From the NCBI GenBank assembly GCA_037074615.1, contig CM073522.1:30874962-30938961 (forward strand): a DNA stretch of 64,000 nucleotides, read 5' to 3'. Positions 1 through 12,875 of the stretch are shown here, one piece after another. The translations under genes and the position numbers were made by a program. A model generated the notes under the pieces. It had not been told where the DNA came from. It saw nothing but the letters and a program-made list of their open reading frames with translations, and searched no databases. Source of the stretch: Leucaena leucocephala (taxonomy: Eukaryota; Streptophyta; Magnoliopsida; Fabales; Fabaceae). The first letter of the stretch is position 1, and every line of letters begins with the position of its first letter.

Positions 1-222
1 TTTGCCTCTTTGATTCTTGATGGAGGAGACGCCATCGACGGCGGCAGCGATAGACTGAACTTCAGGTTTTGATTCAATTGTCGCAGATATTTGCTTCGGA
101 AGCCAAACCTTCTGGTCATCGTAGCCGAAGAGAAACTTGCTTTCAAGGATAGAGAAGATTTCATAGCTAAGCTTATCGGTGTCAATGCTCGGTTCTTGCA
201 TTTCCACCGCATTAGAAGCCAT
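1..222 (-). CDS. PLP6: Patatin-like phospholipase (pPLA-III group), N-terminal fragment
   Basis: The sequence shows an ATG at 222-220 and 74 open codons running leftwards off the window. The predicted N-terminus contains the stretch EPSIDTDKLSYEIFSILE followed by SKFLFGYDD. I recognise this as the lead of Arabidopsis patatin-like proteins 6 and 7 (pPLA-III), acyl hydrolases that release fatty acids from membrane lipids. The patatin domain itself (glycine-rich oxyanion loop, GXSXG-like nucleophile elbow, catalytic Asp) lies outside the window, so activity cannot be judged here. The ATG context (gaaaATGG) is good, and no upstream in-frame extension is needed. The choice between PLP6 and PLP7 is from memory of the conserved N-terminus and is uncertain; the family call is firmer. 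Confidence 0.8.
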   Translation of the reverse strand, partial: MASNAVEMQEPSIDTDKLSYEIFSILESKFLFGYDDQKVWLPKQISATIESKPEVQSIAAAVDGVSSIKNQRGK

Positions 223-1150
223 TTTCTCCTCCAAAAAACCAAAACAATCCTCTGAAAGTTTCTATAATAAGAGCTTTTTTTTTCTGATCAGACCCTAGAA
301 ATCAAATAAAACCAACAATTCCCTGGCGTAGGATTGCGCATGTGGAAGGCGTTGCTGTGTTTATTAGGCCAAGTCTTGGTGTGAAATATTGCATGAAGGG
401 AATTCCAAAGATCACACGCCTCGGGAGTGACGCGTAGAAAAAATTTCTCAGAGGATAAATTAATTTTCCCGTTGGGACGTGTTGAACTTGAACTAGAACT
501 TGTGAAACTCAAAACATAAAACTGGTGATTCGGAATCAGACCATTCCAAACCACATTACCTCATTTGACAACAATGCTCAACCAACCAAGATATACCTTC
601 AAAGTAGTCTCATTTCGCTAGCTTTCATAATCAATTCCTTTTTCCAAAACAGCAAAAGGGCCTCCTGTTTGCTGAGAAAAATATAATATTATTCTCTCTT
701 GCAGCTCCCAAACACTCGCTTTCAGCCCAGTTTTAGCTGCTGTGTCAATCATTCCATTCTCTTTCTCCACAAGAACAAAAAGAAACAGAGCAAGAAAGGT
801 CAGTCAAAAAACAGAATGGCCCTCCTCTCTCTCTCTCTTCCTCTCTCTCTCTATCTCTGTGTGATATCGTTGGTGGTGCCTGTGCTGATTGGGGGTAGTG
901 TGATTCTTTAGCAGAGCACGCTAAAGCTAAATAGCTGAGAAATGAAATGAGAAGGCTCTTCTAAATGCACAGAGACACATAAATGTAAAATTAAAAAAAA
1001 AAAAACAGAGAAGAAGATGAAAGGCAAAAATAGGCAACAAACCAACCAACCAATTAGCACCAAAAACAAAACCAGAAAATGCCAAATCACTAGAGGTGCG
1101 CAGATGCTGAGTCAATCGCCCACCTCTCTGTCTCTCTCTATATATTTATG
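223..1150 (-). promoter_or_regulatory. Upstream region of the patatin-like gene with CT-rich tracts
   Basis: This is the sequence upstream of the minus-strand patatin-like start. It is less AT-rich than the DNA beyond 1150 and contains two pyrimidine tracts on the plus strand (about 822-852 and 1122-1136), which are GA-repeats when read in the gene's direction. GA/CT repeats are common in plant 5' leaders and core promoters and bind BBR/BPC factors. The short open frames here (288-554, 699-911, 908-1115) have low complexity and resemble no family, so I treat them as leader or promoter. A leader intron is possible but not demonstrated. Confidence 0.45.
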
Positions 1151-1924
1151 TTTATGTGTGTATATATAAAACCCGGTGCCCGTCCCAAAATTATATTTTT
1201 TCTTTGGAAATGAATCAATTTTCCTTGAATATTATTTCTTTTTTCTAAATCTGAAAAATTCACCCTTACACAAATTTGTTATCCAAAATATATCTTAAAT
1301 TTGTTTAATAACACTGACAAACAAACTATTAATTAAGAGAGTAAACGGTTTCACCTTTTTAAAGAAAAGAACACTTAAGTTCAAGTATTAAAAATATACT
1401 TATTAAAATAAATAAAAATTCTTTTCATTCAAAATTTTAAAAGAGAATGATCTTAAGTCTATAGTAAATTGAGATACTCTTAATTAAATAAAAATATTAT
1501 TTAAAAAATTAGGTGCAACTTATTTTTATAAGATGTAACTCGTTTTTAAATTATATATAACCTATCTACAATTATATGTAAAAAAAATGTTTAAATGTAG
1601 TTAAACAAGAGGTGTGCCCTGTTTAAAGATCTAGGTCATTAAGTATCTTAAGCCAATAAATTTTGAGATGGAGAAATTTTTTAGCAATTTCCACTGTTTT
1701 TCTATGTTATTTCTTTTATTGTGAATATAATGTCCGGGAAAAATAATTTGAAAAATGAAGATGTGATGTATTGTTAATCCTCTCCTCCTGTATTAATTGT
1801 TCACTTCTTATTCTAAATATTATAATTATAATATTATGTTAACATCAAGAAATAAATAATTCGTTTTTATTACAAAAATTTTTTAAAAGCAATTAGGCTT
1901 TCGTACAATTTAAGAGTAGAGAAA

Positions 1925-2125
1925 AGTCTTTTTTCTTTTTAGGTGATAATGATATCGAGCAGGACGAACCGTAATCTCTAAAACATAAATCTAGACACTA
2001 AAGAGTTAGGATGTCTCTCAAAATACCACGACTAAAATTACAATAAAATAATACTCTTTATAAATTAAATACGTTTTAAATAGTCATATGTCTCACTACT
2101 TTATAAGTTAAATTTATAAATGGGT
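1925..2125 (-). repeat. Diverged copy of unit X (A-tailed retroelement unit)
   Basis: Read on the minus strand this matches the copies at 21950, 23741, 37806 and 51815. It has the block for the A/G-rich 'gactattt...' start, the 'tttattgtaa' core, the 'catcctaactctt' block and the final 'cgtcctgctcgatatcattatcac'. It is the most degraded copy, with many C-to-T type changes, and it lacks the terminal 'gggctcacc' block and A-rich tail. Ends are approximate. Confidence 0.55.
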
Positions 2126-2969
2126 TTTATTATCTTTTATATACAATCAAAAAGTTCGAAAGGATGGGTTAGGGGTACGAGTGCATTTTCTTCCTTCCAG
2201 AGTATTTAGATTCATTTATTATTAGATTTTTAAAACTAACATTTAATTCAATGCATATCATAGAGCAATCGACATTATAATTAGAAATAGTCAAGTTGAT
2301 CGATATTATTATCAGACACGTCATTTTTTATTGCATGAATAAAATGCCATATCCTTATTATCACAATAATGGTAATATACTAAAAGCAAATTTTAATATA
2401 ATATGATAAGATTTATTATTTAATTAAAAATTTAGTATAAATTTAAGAGAAAATTCCACAAAAATACTATATAAATTTTAAAATCATAAATTAGTTTTGT
2501 CTCCTAAACTTTACTTATCGCTGAAAAGTTTACCACATTTTAATAGTTATTTACTATATTTGATAAATAAATAACACATTTTTTTAAGAATTTTTTATTT
2601 GAGATTTTAAAATTTAAGTAGATTTTTTATAAAAAAAATAAATTTAATGTATTATTGTTAAGATAATACTGTATTTCTTGTACTTTTAATCGATTTTTAG
2701 TTGGAAGCTTGAAATAACTACACTGGGTCATGTCTTCTAAATACTGCAAGAAAATCTTGCAGCAAAATGAATTGAATTCCTGTGGCCCGAAGCAAAAAAG
2801 AAAAGGATATAAAATAATTGAATTGAATTGAATTCCTAATTCATTCTGTTATTAATTTGTGAATCACAAAAAAAAAATGAATAGAGAATTAAAGTAATGA
2901 ATAAATTAATTAAATGAAAGATATAAATTGAAGGAAGGAAGGAAATTTGTAACTGTAATGTATTATATG

Positions 2970-3152
2970 TATATGTGTGGGTGTGGTCTCCTCGTCGACG
3001 GAGTGGGTCCCACCAAAGGAACGTTTTACAATTTCACTATCACGAATCGGTCACCGACGGTTGTGTCGGGGGAATTGGATCCGACGGCTCACGTTGTGGT
3101 GAAACTATCACTCCGTGATCGGCGTTCCAATTCTCCACCAGAGAGCACATAA
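2970..3152. other. GC-richer island in intergenic DNA
   Basis: A compact GC-rich patch inside AT-rich DNA. It contains GTGGGTCCCACC, CGTCGACG and repeated CCGACGG/CCGTCGG-like words. An open frame (2928-3152, 74 codons on plus) covers it but resembles no family. It could be a regulatory patch, a remnant of an old gene or a short repeat; I cannot tell which. Confidence 0.4.
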
Positions 3153-5869
3153 AATAAAATTAAAAAAAACAAATATCTATTTGAAGATTTAAAATAATAT
3201 TTTAATATAGAATCTATATAATTAGTTTAATCAGTAGAATGACGCATTTACCCTTTTAATGGGGCCCCCTCGGATTTGCGGGGTTTTTGGGGCAAAGAAT
3301 TTGCGGATTGAAGTATCCAAGAAAATGGAAATAATTCTTAATTACTATTTAAAGAAAATGGGACTTTTTTTTCTTCTTTTTCGCCATCGAACCGTTATGG
3401 AAGATATACTTATTATTATTGTAAATGTTTTTCTGGGTGTGACACGAATTAAAATATTATCAAACCTTGAAAGTTGAAACTATATTTAGTCATTTTAGAT
3501 TTGTATGACAACTAATTCAACTAAAAAAATCTATCATCATAAAGCATATGACAATAAATACTAATTTTGCTTGAATTATATAGGATAAATCACTCCCAAC
3601 TAAATTGACTCCATCTGCGTATAACAATTCTATGATATTTTTAAAATGTTATGACAGTTGGTATTTAAAGTTTTAAAAATTAGTTAAAATCCACAAAAAC
3701 CCTCCTAAATTTTGACTCAGTTGCTCATAATATCTTTAACCTTTAAAAATTTAAATTAATAACCCTAATATTTTATGTTTTAATTATTAAACTCTTACAA
3801 TTAAAATTACTATTAAAGTTAACAATTTTTGGCATCTTATAATTTTTATATTTTTTTAATATATACCATGTTATTTTAAAAAAATAGTACTTTGACAATT
3901 TACATATAGTTTTAAGTCATTTATATTTTTTATTTAAACAAGATTAAATAAATACTTTAAATACTTTTTAAAGTATTTTATATTTTTTAAGTATTTAAAA
4001 ATTACCTTAAATTATATGTAAAGTGTTAAGTTTTTTTCTTAAATATTTTATATTTTATAAGTATTTTATTTTAACTATTTAAAAAAATTTAAAATTAGAT
4101 GTGAAGTATTAAATATTATTTTTTAAATATATGATATATAATAAAAATATAAAAATTATGATATGATAAAAATTGTTAACTTAAACGGCAATTTTAATCA
4201 AAATATAAAATATTAAGGTCTTTAATTTAAATTTTTAAATATTATGTAAATTATATGCAACTAACCTAAAATTTGAAGTGTTTTGTGTATTTTAGCCTTA
4301 ACAATTTAAACCATTGAATTGAATGAGATATTTATGTTTTACCAATATTATTAAATGAGTATTTATAAATGTTTTTATTATGATGTTGAACAATTTTTAT
4401 CGTAAAATCCAAACATTTAATAAAAATATTAAACGTGAATGGCATTTGAAAGAATTCTTTTGCCAAAGGCATTTCAAAAGATTATTTAGTGAATAGTTCA
4501 ATTTCCTTTACCATTACTAAGTGGATAAATTTTATTTTTTTCCCACAAGAATTAATTCTTATTTACATTATTTGCAATCAACAGTTCCCTAAGATTAAAA
4601 TTTCAACTAATCCTATCGGTTCCTTGTAGCCCAAATCGCATCAACCTTGAGATTTAAGGTTTTCTTAAGCATTATATTAGATTGTGGGTTCGATTTCTCT
4701 ATAAAAGTATGATGGGGGTGTGAATTATGATAAAAAATAAATTCGAACTATTTTTTTTTAAAAAGTAAGTTACAAGATGATTAATAAAACTTCACTTATT
4801 TTAACTAATAAATGTTTATTCCATTAATAGGGAGTTGGCATATAATATATAAAGTTGTTGGTTCAAAGTAATTTTTTTTATACAAAAAAAAAAATTAAGT
4901 GAATTAGGTTTCAAAAGCACATTATGGTTAGGATATACCTTTAAATTTAAAGAGCATTTATAAGATACTTACATATTACCTATTAATAAAGTTCTCATAT
5001 CGAAAGTAAGATTTAAACTAATAATATTATAGATTATAAGTTAATTTTTTATCAAATGAACTAATTTTTATTAATTTGATGACCTTATAAACAATCTACA
5101 AGTATTTAGATAGATGCTTTCTGAGTTTTGAGACATGTCTTGGACTCGTGAAAATCCTGAAATTTAATTTATCTGTTTTTTTTACAAAAAAAGACTAATG
5201 TTAATTTGATTGAAAAAGTATACTAAATATGCACGATGTAAATCATAATGGATTCCAGAGTGTAGGAAAGATTAGTGGCCAAGAACTCTAAAAAAATTGA
5301 CACCTTTTCATTTGTACAATATTTATGTACTTCTTTATGAGTTTATAAAACAAAACTACATTCAAGAGGTGTTTCACTAAATATTGTAATGTAAAATATA
5401 TTTAAGAAAAAAGTATGATAGAAAAATCACAATGTAGACATCATTTTTAAATTATTTTTAAAATTTTTCCACACAAGCCTTATATTTAACTCTGGTTTCT
5501 CTCTCTCTATTTTTTTAAAAAAGTTTGATTATCTTGATATAACTTAAAAGGTAAGAAAATGACTTGTTTCAAATAAATTGAATGCATATCGCATGGAATT
5601 GGAAAAGAATGGGTTTTATAGATTTTATACTATACGTTAATTTTCGTTGTTCAGTCAGGATTCACGATTTATATTTCTATATTATTAAGAAAATAAAAAA
5701 ATATCATGTACAATATCGAACCATTTATGTCAATTCAATCGTTAGAATTTATTTTAAATAATTTTTAAATTTTTTTTAAAAAAGAAAAGATCTTGAGGCC
5801 ATAAATTAATTTACTAAATAATAAGCATTGAGATCCTAAAATTTGGGAAAAGAAAGAGGAAGGATTGAA

Positions 5870-6560
5870 TTATAGGAAATATTTATATAGGCTTTTAAAA
5901 AATGGCTTATTAAAAAAGATTTTTGAACAGTTTTTAGGAAATGGCTTATTGAGAAGAGCTTATAAAAAAAATGGTTCTGAAAAAATGAGTGTTTGGATAG
6001 TTATTAGTAGAAGGACTTTTATAATTAATAAATTATTAAAAAGGGTATGAGATAAAAATAAAAAAAAAATATCGCAACCTCACATCTCACTGTCACTGTT
6101 CATCCTCATTCATCTTCTTTATCTGACGATAGATGGAGGCTGACGCCGATGTGATGACGATGAACGAAGGCGAGGGCAACGAAGGATGGGGGTGAGGACA
6201 AAGGCGAGGACTGAGAGACGACAATTCCCGAGCAGTGACTGTGACCAGATCTACGACAGCGCTCAAGCAGCATGACGACTCCCAAACAGCGACAGCGGAG
6301 CTGAAACTATTCCATAACCTGAAGCATCGACAAGCAGAGGGAGGAGAGAGAGTGAAAAAAATATGGATAAAATAGTAATTAGGTAGTCCATAAACTCTTT
6401 TATTGTTCAATAAACTATTCCCAATAGTTTATCTAAAACTATAGTTTGGTCTATAAATCTTTTTGAACAAATATGACTGTTTGTTTTAAAAAAAAATTAA
6501 ACTAAAATTTAAACTAATTTTTTTTTTTAAATCTTAGCTTGAGATCAAACTAAACATATA
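5870..6560 (-). mobile_element. Tourist-like MITE copy A (long form, degraded)
   Basis: Both flanks match the family seen cleanly at 28871-29383: an end with 'gtgtttggatagttatt' and 'aaaaagggtatga' on the left, and 'ataaactcttttattgtt', 'aaaactatagtttggt' and 'gactgtttgttttaaaa' on the right. The middle is a GC-richer block (about 6070-6350) related to the middles of copies C and H and absent from the short copies. Terminal sequences are eroded, so the limits are approximate and no target duplication was found. Confidence 0.6.
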
Positions 6561-7299
6561 GATAAATTGAAGCAGGATCATTTGTTTGGCATGTGTGAGT
6601 TATAGACCCTTGGAGGATCTACCTACCCAGCCTCACTGTAATTATTCCCCCTTTCTCTTCATTATTTATCCTTTATACACACTCAATTTATTGATTATAT
6701 TTGAATTAAGGTTTGTAAAAGTACTTTTTATCTCAATTAATTTTTATAAACTGAAATTAAGATAAAAATTAATTAATATAATATAATTTATGTTTAGATA
6801 TATTTCTATATAAAATTTACTTTGACTGAAATTTATTTAAATAATATATTAAAAAAATAAAAAAATAGTTTCAATAGGTTGAAATCTGAAAATAAAAATA
6901 AAAATTAAAAGTTATAAAAAGTTACTTTAATTTTAGAGTTACTTCTGTAAACAAAATTATTTCCCCCAAAATAATCCAAACATCATTTTAAACTTAAAGT
7001 GACTGTTTTAATTGAGAAAAAAAAGTCAACTTTAACATTGCAAATGCCATGCCAAACACTGATTAGTAATCCAAGATTTGATTATCCGATGATTGTTTGA
7101 CTCAAGAATAAATTAAATTTGACCAAGTTTTACCTATGGTCTATGATTCTCATGGGATATTCTAGCCGCTTACTATTGTACTTGTCATTCTATACATGAG
7201 TTATTGGCTGAGAATATTTTGCGTATTTTTTTTATAAATTAAAAGCCTACAAAGCCTACAAACCAATGATGAGGTAAAATAAGTCGACTTTGTACTCTA
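6561..7299. other. AT-rich spacer between MITE copies
   Basis: No gene-like open frame, no recognised repeat and no clear regulatory cluster. Confidence 0.5.
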
Positions 7300-7717
7300 T
7301 ACCGGTTTGGTTTGTATAAAAATTATAATTTTAAAAATCTTTTAATTTAAACTGTAGTTCAAACTAAAAATTAAACAAACAACTAATATTTAAAAATATT
7401 TTTTAAATTATAGTTTTAGGAATTTAAAAATATAATTTTAGATAAATTTATGGGATTAGTTTCTAAATAGAAAAAAATATTTTTTGTATGTAATGACTAT
7501 TTTGTGCCTACCTTTTTTCTCTATTATTTTACCCCATGCCCTTTTTAATAATTTGCTTATCAAAAAAATTATTCTAATAATAACTATCCAAACATTTATT
7601 TCTTCAGAATCAGATCACTTTTCTTTTAAAAACTATTCTCTATAATATATTTTAAATATGATTATCTAGAATCTATTATCTATAATTTATTCTCCATATA
7701 CTAAACCAAACGGGCCC
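7300..7717 (+). mobile_element. Tourist-like MITE copy B (degraded)
   Basis: The right part matches the family strongly: 'taataatttgcttatcaa', 'attctaataataactatcc', 'aaacatttatttcttc', and an end with 'ctaaaccaaacgggccc'. The left part ('aaaaatcttttaatttaaactg', 'aaacaaacaactaatat') is more diverged. The CT-rich middle is reduced to a short stretch. It is an older copy of the family described at 28871. Confidence 0.55.
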
Positions 7718-7730
7718 TATATGATTTCCA

Positions 7731-7756
7731 AATAATAATAATAATAATAATAATAA
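7731..7756 (+). repeat. (AAT)n microsatellite
   Basis: About nine uninterrupted ATA/AAT units directly after MITE copy B. Confidence 0.9.
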
Positions 7757-8295
7757 GAGTAGGAGATTATATACTTTTAGAATGTGAAAAATGAGATAAA
7801 ATTTCAGTTAGAAACAGCTTTACAAATAAAAGAGGTTCTGTTATAAAAGAGAATTAATAAAACCAATATAAAAATAAAGGAATTCTTTAAAATATGATCA
7901 ATTATAAAATAAACGTATGCTAAAATACCTCTGGCAAAAAGATTGTGATGATAAATCGTGTACATTCATTATAAATGGGGCATGCTGATAGAGATATAAG
8001 AGAGAAAAAAAACTAAAGGATTTTATATGTAATCATGAATGGCCATGATTTTCATACATAACTATATTTTCTCGCATGGAGTGAATATCGCAAGGTTAAA
8101 ATAATAATTTAAGGATGTGTAAAAAATATGAGAAAGAAAAGAGATAATGAAAATAAGACTTTGATTAATGAACAAATCATAGCCAATAGAACCCTTTAAG
8201 GATGAACCAACACAAAAACTTCTTGGGGACTACACAAGGGAGGATTAATGTTAATCTCCCTCTAGGTGAAAAGATAACCTCTCTACACGCCCAAT

Positions 8296-8338
<43 letters not shown>

Positions 8339-11300
8339 ATGAGTGATTGATCAATTGACTAGCAAATATAATATCCCATACATCTAGTATAAGGTTAACT
8401 TAATCATGATTAAAATAATACCCTTTCAGTCTTTAATATATTACATATTTAACTAATTTAATTAGATTAAATAAATAAATTAATATGACATATATTTTCT
8501 AAAATAACTTAATTATCTTCCTTAATTCTCTCATTTTCTCTCTCTCTCTTACTTATTTTGTTGGGAGTATCAATAGGGGAATATGAGAGATAAATATAAA
8601 AAATATATTTTATATTTAGGATTAATATCAACTCTCTAATTATATATTATATTAAGGACATGAGGAATATAATTTAATTAAAATATACAAAAAAATCATA
8701 TATAAACTTGAAAAAAAGCAATTTTTAAATAAAACATATATTAATTCACTAGCAAATAGAACACTTATATATAAATTATACATAATTTAACAAATCAATG
8801 TTACTAAAGTATAAATTTGAGGGGCTATTATTTTTCAATTTAAAATGACGTTATTTTAAACTAAGTAATGTGAGGAAAAAATATAAAATTTAACATAATC
8901 GATTCATCTAAAACTCTTATTAAACCAATCTCATTTGATATGACCGGTTAACTTGAGTTTTAATATTATGTTCCCTTATATCATTATCTTTCTAATTACA
9001 CCCTCTACATTCATTTTGTAAATGACTAAGATCATATGCTAAAAATTTGTACATATTGAAATGAATACGAGAAACTAAACTTGAAATAGAAGTGTTTATT
9101 GTCCTAAATCCTAGTGCATAAAATCAATGAGTATGATGAGTTTATGACTTATTAATGTATAATGTTAATGGGGATTAATTACCTGAAATTTGACTTAAGA
9201 ATCATGGGAACACTCAAATCAACTTCCCGCACAAGTCAATAGTGGCAAACGTAATCATCGTCCACAAACACAATTAGTGTTAGAAAAAGAGATGATTACT
9301 TGGATTAAGTGATTAAGAAGGCGTGTTGAAGTAGTGGTTAGTGGAACTAGTCAAAGTGAATATGTAGAACATTTTGGAGAGAGGCAAATTGAGAATGAGA
9401 TTGAAAGATACGTATGAAGGACTAGTTGATGTGGAATTTTCTTTTGTGCTTATGAGCTCATGGATTAGCAAGTCTAAAACGAGATATTAGTATAGGAATA
9501 TATAATTAATTTACAGAAATTAAAAAGTAAAATGATTATACATATTCAAGCTCATCTCTTATAGAGAGAAGAGAAGGTTCTAACGACAAAAAAAAAAAAA
9601 AACATAGAACATGAACAAAATAGAATTAAAACAAATGGAAAACTAAACAAAAGGTACTGAAAATTCAAAGAGGTTTAAAAGGCCGACTCCCAAGAGAGCC
9701 TAGTAATGGTTCAAACGTCTCTAGATGTTCCAAGAAAAGCTCTAAACAAAGAATCAATGAAGAGTTATCTTCATCTCGAACCAGTAGCAAACATGGCAGA
9801 AGAAATATTTTAACATATGCCGTTGGTAGGAAGAATTTAAGAAAAAAAATTATAAATTTAAAAAATAAAATATATTTAAGATAGTGAAAATACTAGATAT
9901 ACTCTTTGGGGAGTAAAATCAAGATGCTCATGATTCTCCAAAGGGAGGAAGTCCTTTTCGTTTGGATTTGTGCGATTCTTCTTGTCACGTCTTGCATTTC
10001 TTTTGGTCCATGCGTGCCTGCAAAAGCAACAAGTTATCAATCTTTGTTTGATTTTTTCCATCTCATGACATCATAGTATCCATTTTTTTTTTAAAAATCA
10101 TGTTTGTGATGCAAAATGTGAATTGGCTCTTGAGATTCAAAGCAACTCGGAGAGAATAAGATAACAAGGATCAAGTACACAGATGTGGATATATGTCATA
10201 TTAGTATTATTTATAACCTTTAGTGATGAACATGATGTCTTTTTCTTTATTAAATTATTTAGGCAACTTTGTATGAAGAATAATATAAAGAATTTTTGTA
10301 AGGAAAAAATAAATAAATAAAAGAGACGTGGAGAGACATTAAAAAGACGTAATAATGGATAGAGGGATGGTGGTTGAAGGTATTAAGGGACTTTGTAATA
10401 TAAGGAATGGAGGAAGTAGCAGCATCAATAGTGACAAAGGGGTTAGGATTTATGGGGAAGAAAAAACATATACGGCTCATGCAAGGGATGCTGTAGTTTG
10501 AGTATGTGTGTGTGAAAAGAAAGAGTCCCACATGGCCACATTGATTAAGATTGTAGGAGTCCAAGAACATATACTTTCTTATCATAAATATATAAACTAA
10601 TTAAATTAAAGTTAATCTTTATTTTTTATATAATTATCTGATTAGATTAAATTTAAATATCATTAAACCTAATTAATAATAACTCTTTTAAATATATTTT
10701 CTATATTTACATGGGTTAGTCTTTATTTTAAATATAAAATCTCAATAAGTTATATTTTTAATATTTATCATTTTTTTCTAAATTAATTTATCTAACTTAT
10801 AAATAATATATAATTTAATGTTACATATGTATATTTTAGAGAGATAAAATAATATTTGTTATTATTAAATAATTTATTTAATTTTCTTAATCTATTTAAA
10901 TTAGTTAAATAACTTTTAAAATAAAGATTAAAGAGTACAATAGCTTGTGTTGTGACTTTGGACTGGTAAATGAGTCAAGAGGAATAATAGGCTCATAGTT
11001 AAAATCCAGTGTTTCCTTGCTTGCCTACAGCCTAACCTGCATTCGGCCTAATTTAGCTTATCCTGTTTAAGAAAATACACAAACTCAAGTATGTATGAAA
11101 GTCTCTTTTTTTTAAGAGGCCAAACTCATACTCTTTAATAAGCATGTTAGGCCTGTCATGAGGTTTGGGCTTGTTATCAAAATATAGTCAATATAAAAGT
11201 ATAATAAGTGAGTGTCAAAGTTACTATCAATTGAACACAATACAAGAATAATGCCATTGAACCAACGTATCTTATTGTTAATTTTATTTTTATGTTATAA

Positions 11301-11676
11301 ATTTAAACCCACTTCTGTAAAATTAAAACAATCAAGCTTTCTTAACAGACTTCAGGTTAAGCCAGACATTTGTACATGTTAAGTTTAGGTAAAAAAAAAA
11401 AGCATATAACAAGTTATAAGCCAAGTTCAGGTCATATTATTCATTTAATAGGTCTAGTCTATTCAGGCCAAAGCCTAGCCTATTTTCATGACTAGTTGCT
11501 TCTCACAAAATGGTGCATTAAAAAAATTATAAAAAGCGAACCCCAAACATGCACTTTGCATCAATAGTATTAAACACCTGCTCATTCCCATCTATATATA
11601 ATATAAAAATTAAGATGATTTTAATGATTTTTTTCCATTTGGGTGAGTTTTATAGCCAACCACACTTTAAGACCTA
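7757..11676. other. AT-rich intergenic DNA
   Basis: There is no convincing gene. The region 9060-10580 is slightly less AT-rich and has short open frames (minus 10259-10585, minus 9876-10061) without recognisable domains. The part 10990-11510 contains GGCCTA/TAGGCC-rich words in both orientations, which may be an old inverted-repeat element, but I could not define its ends. Confidence 0.5.
8298..8335 (+). repeat. (TA)n microsatellite
   Basis: About 19 uninterrupted TA units; likely length-polymorphic. Confidence 0.95.
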
Positions 11677-12475
11677 GTGCCTATTTGGGTAATATTTAAA
11701 CTAAAATTTTAAAAGGGTTTCTAGCTCAAATCTTGATTTGGAGAATTTTTAAAATAAACAACCATATTTGTTCAAAAGAGCTTATAGACCAAACTATGGT
11801 TTAAAACTATAGTTTTGAATAAGCTCATGAGAATAACTTCTGGAACAGTAAAAGAGCTTATGGACTACTCAATTACTATTTTACCCCTACTTTTTCAAAC
11901 ACCCTCTTTCATCTCATCTCTTCCCTCTTTCCTTTCTCTTTGCTCCATTGCCTTCTCTCCACCGCCATTTCTGTTATTGCAGTCGTTAGGAGGGAGGAGG
12001 ATCCTCTGTAGTAGTCATTATTGGTGGGAGGTCGTGGTTGTCGTCAGGAGATGGTGGAGACGGTGGAAGATGTGGAGGTCATTGTTTTGGTTCTCTCCTA
12101 CATCCGTCGTCCTCGCCTCCGTCAACTGTTTGCCTGTGTTCAGCTCTTCCGTCTTCTTAAATGTCATCAGTCTGGTGGTCCTCATCATCTCCATTTGTCG
12201 ACAGTTCAATGAAGAAGAAAAGGAAAGAAGAAGATGAAGTCGAACAGTGGCTGTGAGGCTGATGGGATGTGAGCTGATGTATAATTATTATTTTTTTATC
12301 TTATACCCTTTAAGATAATTTACCAATCACAAAAGTCTTTCTAGTAATAACGATACAAATTAAATACTCATTTATTCATAATTTTTTTTCATAAGCTATT
12401 TTCTATACAAAAGCTGTTTAAAAATTTTTTTTTTCTTTTCATAAATTCTTTTCTAGAAGCCTATCCAAATGGCCC
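11677..12475 (+). mobile_element. Tourist-like MITE copy C (long form, 799 bp)
   Basis: The ends are inverted (GTGCCTATTTGGG at the left, CCAAATGGCCC at the right) and are flanked by CTA on both sides (11674-11676 and 12476-12478), a 3-bp target duplication. Family blocks are clear: 'aaaataaacaaccatatttg', 'aaaactatagttttgaataa', 'agtaaaagagcttatggact', 'ttacccctactttttc'. The middle (about 11930-12290) is a GC-richer block carrying the 140-codon open frame 11815-12237. That frame is a by-product of the element, not a gene I recognise. Confidence 0.75.
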
Positions 12476-12780
12476 CTAACCTATATTAGAGTGAGAAACA
12501 ACTTCTGCCTAGCCAATAACCATTTAAGTCTTTTTTATCCAAAAATAAACTATTTTACATTAACTGACTTTTGCCTAAAATGGAGTTTACAAACATCTAT
12601 AGTGTGTGAAAACTTTAGTTTTACAGACGATAATCCAATCTGATAATAGTTTGTATTGTTAGATATTGTAAATGGGGTTAAATTAAAATGAACATTTGGT
12701 GGTCAAAATAAAAAAACAAATGAAAAGAGGAGCGAGGACCGCAAGAAAGGGGCTAACGATGCCTTAAAGTTGAAGCATAT

Positions 12781-12875
12781 ATATTTTTTTTTGTACAAAA
12801 AATTTTTAAAAAGGAGGTGGGCTCATCATGATCTAAAAACAGTATAAAATCTCTTTTTTTCTTATACGGTACCCG
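12781..12875 (-). mobile_element. 5'-truncated unit X insertion with target duplication
   Basis: Read on the minus strand, this 95-bp insert ends with 'gagcccacctcctttttaaa' and an A-rich tail, the same 3' end as the unit X copies at 37806 and 51815. It is bordered by a perfect 14-bp direct repeat AAGTTGAAGCATAT (12767-12780 and 12876-12889). A 5'-truncated insert with an A-rich 3' end and a 14-bp target duplication is the hallmark of non-LTR retrotransposition. Confidence 0.75.

Larger units (their letters stand above)
1151..5868. other. AT-rich intergenic DNA
   Basis: Very AT-rich sequence with no open frame that resembles a gene. Apart from the diverged repeat copy near 1925-2125 and the GC-richer patch near 2970-3150 (listed separately), I see only poly-A/T runs and short direct repeats. 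Confidence 0.6.

Noticed and set aside
699..911. 70-codon plus frame with a hydrophobic, Ser/Leu-rich end
   Set aside because: The Leu/Ser run is just the CT microsatellite translated; it lies in the leader/promoter of the patatin-like gene.
6093..6410. 105-codon minus frame with Ser/Pro-rich sequence
   Set aside because: Falls in the core of MITE copy A; the related cores in copies C and H do not keep the same frame.
10259..10585. 108-codon minus frame with an upstream TATA-like word, considered as a small gene or microRNA precursor
   Set aside because: No recognisable domain, no good hairpin around the GCAGCATC/GATGCTG words, and no known plant microRNA sequence recognised.
11815..12237. 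140-codon plus frame, one of the longest in the left half
   Set aside because: Low-complexity Ser/Phe/Trp/Arg-rich product from the core of MITE copy C; not conserved in copies A and H.
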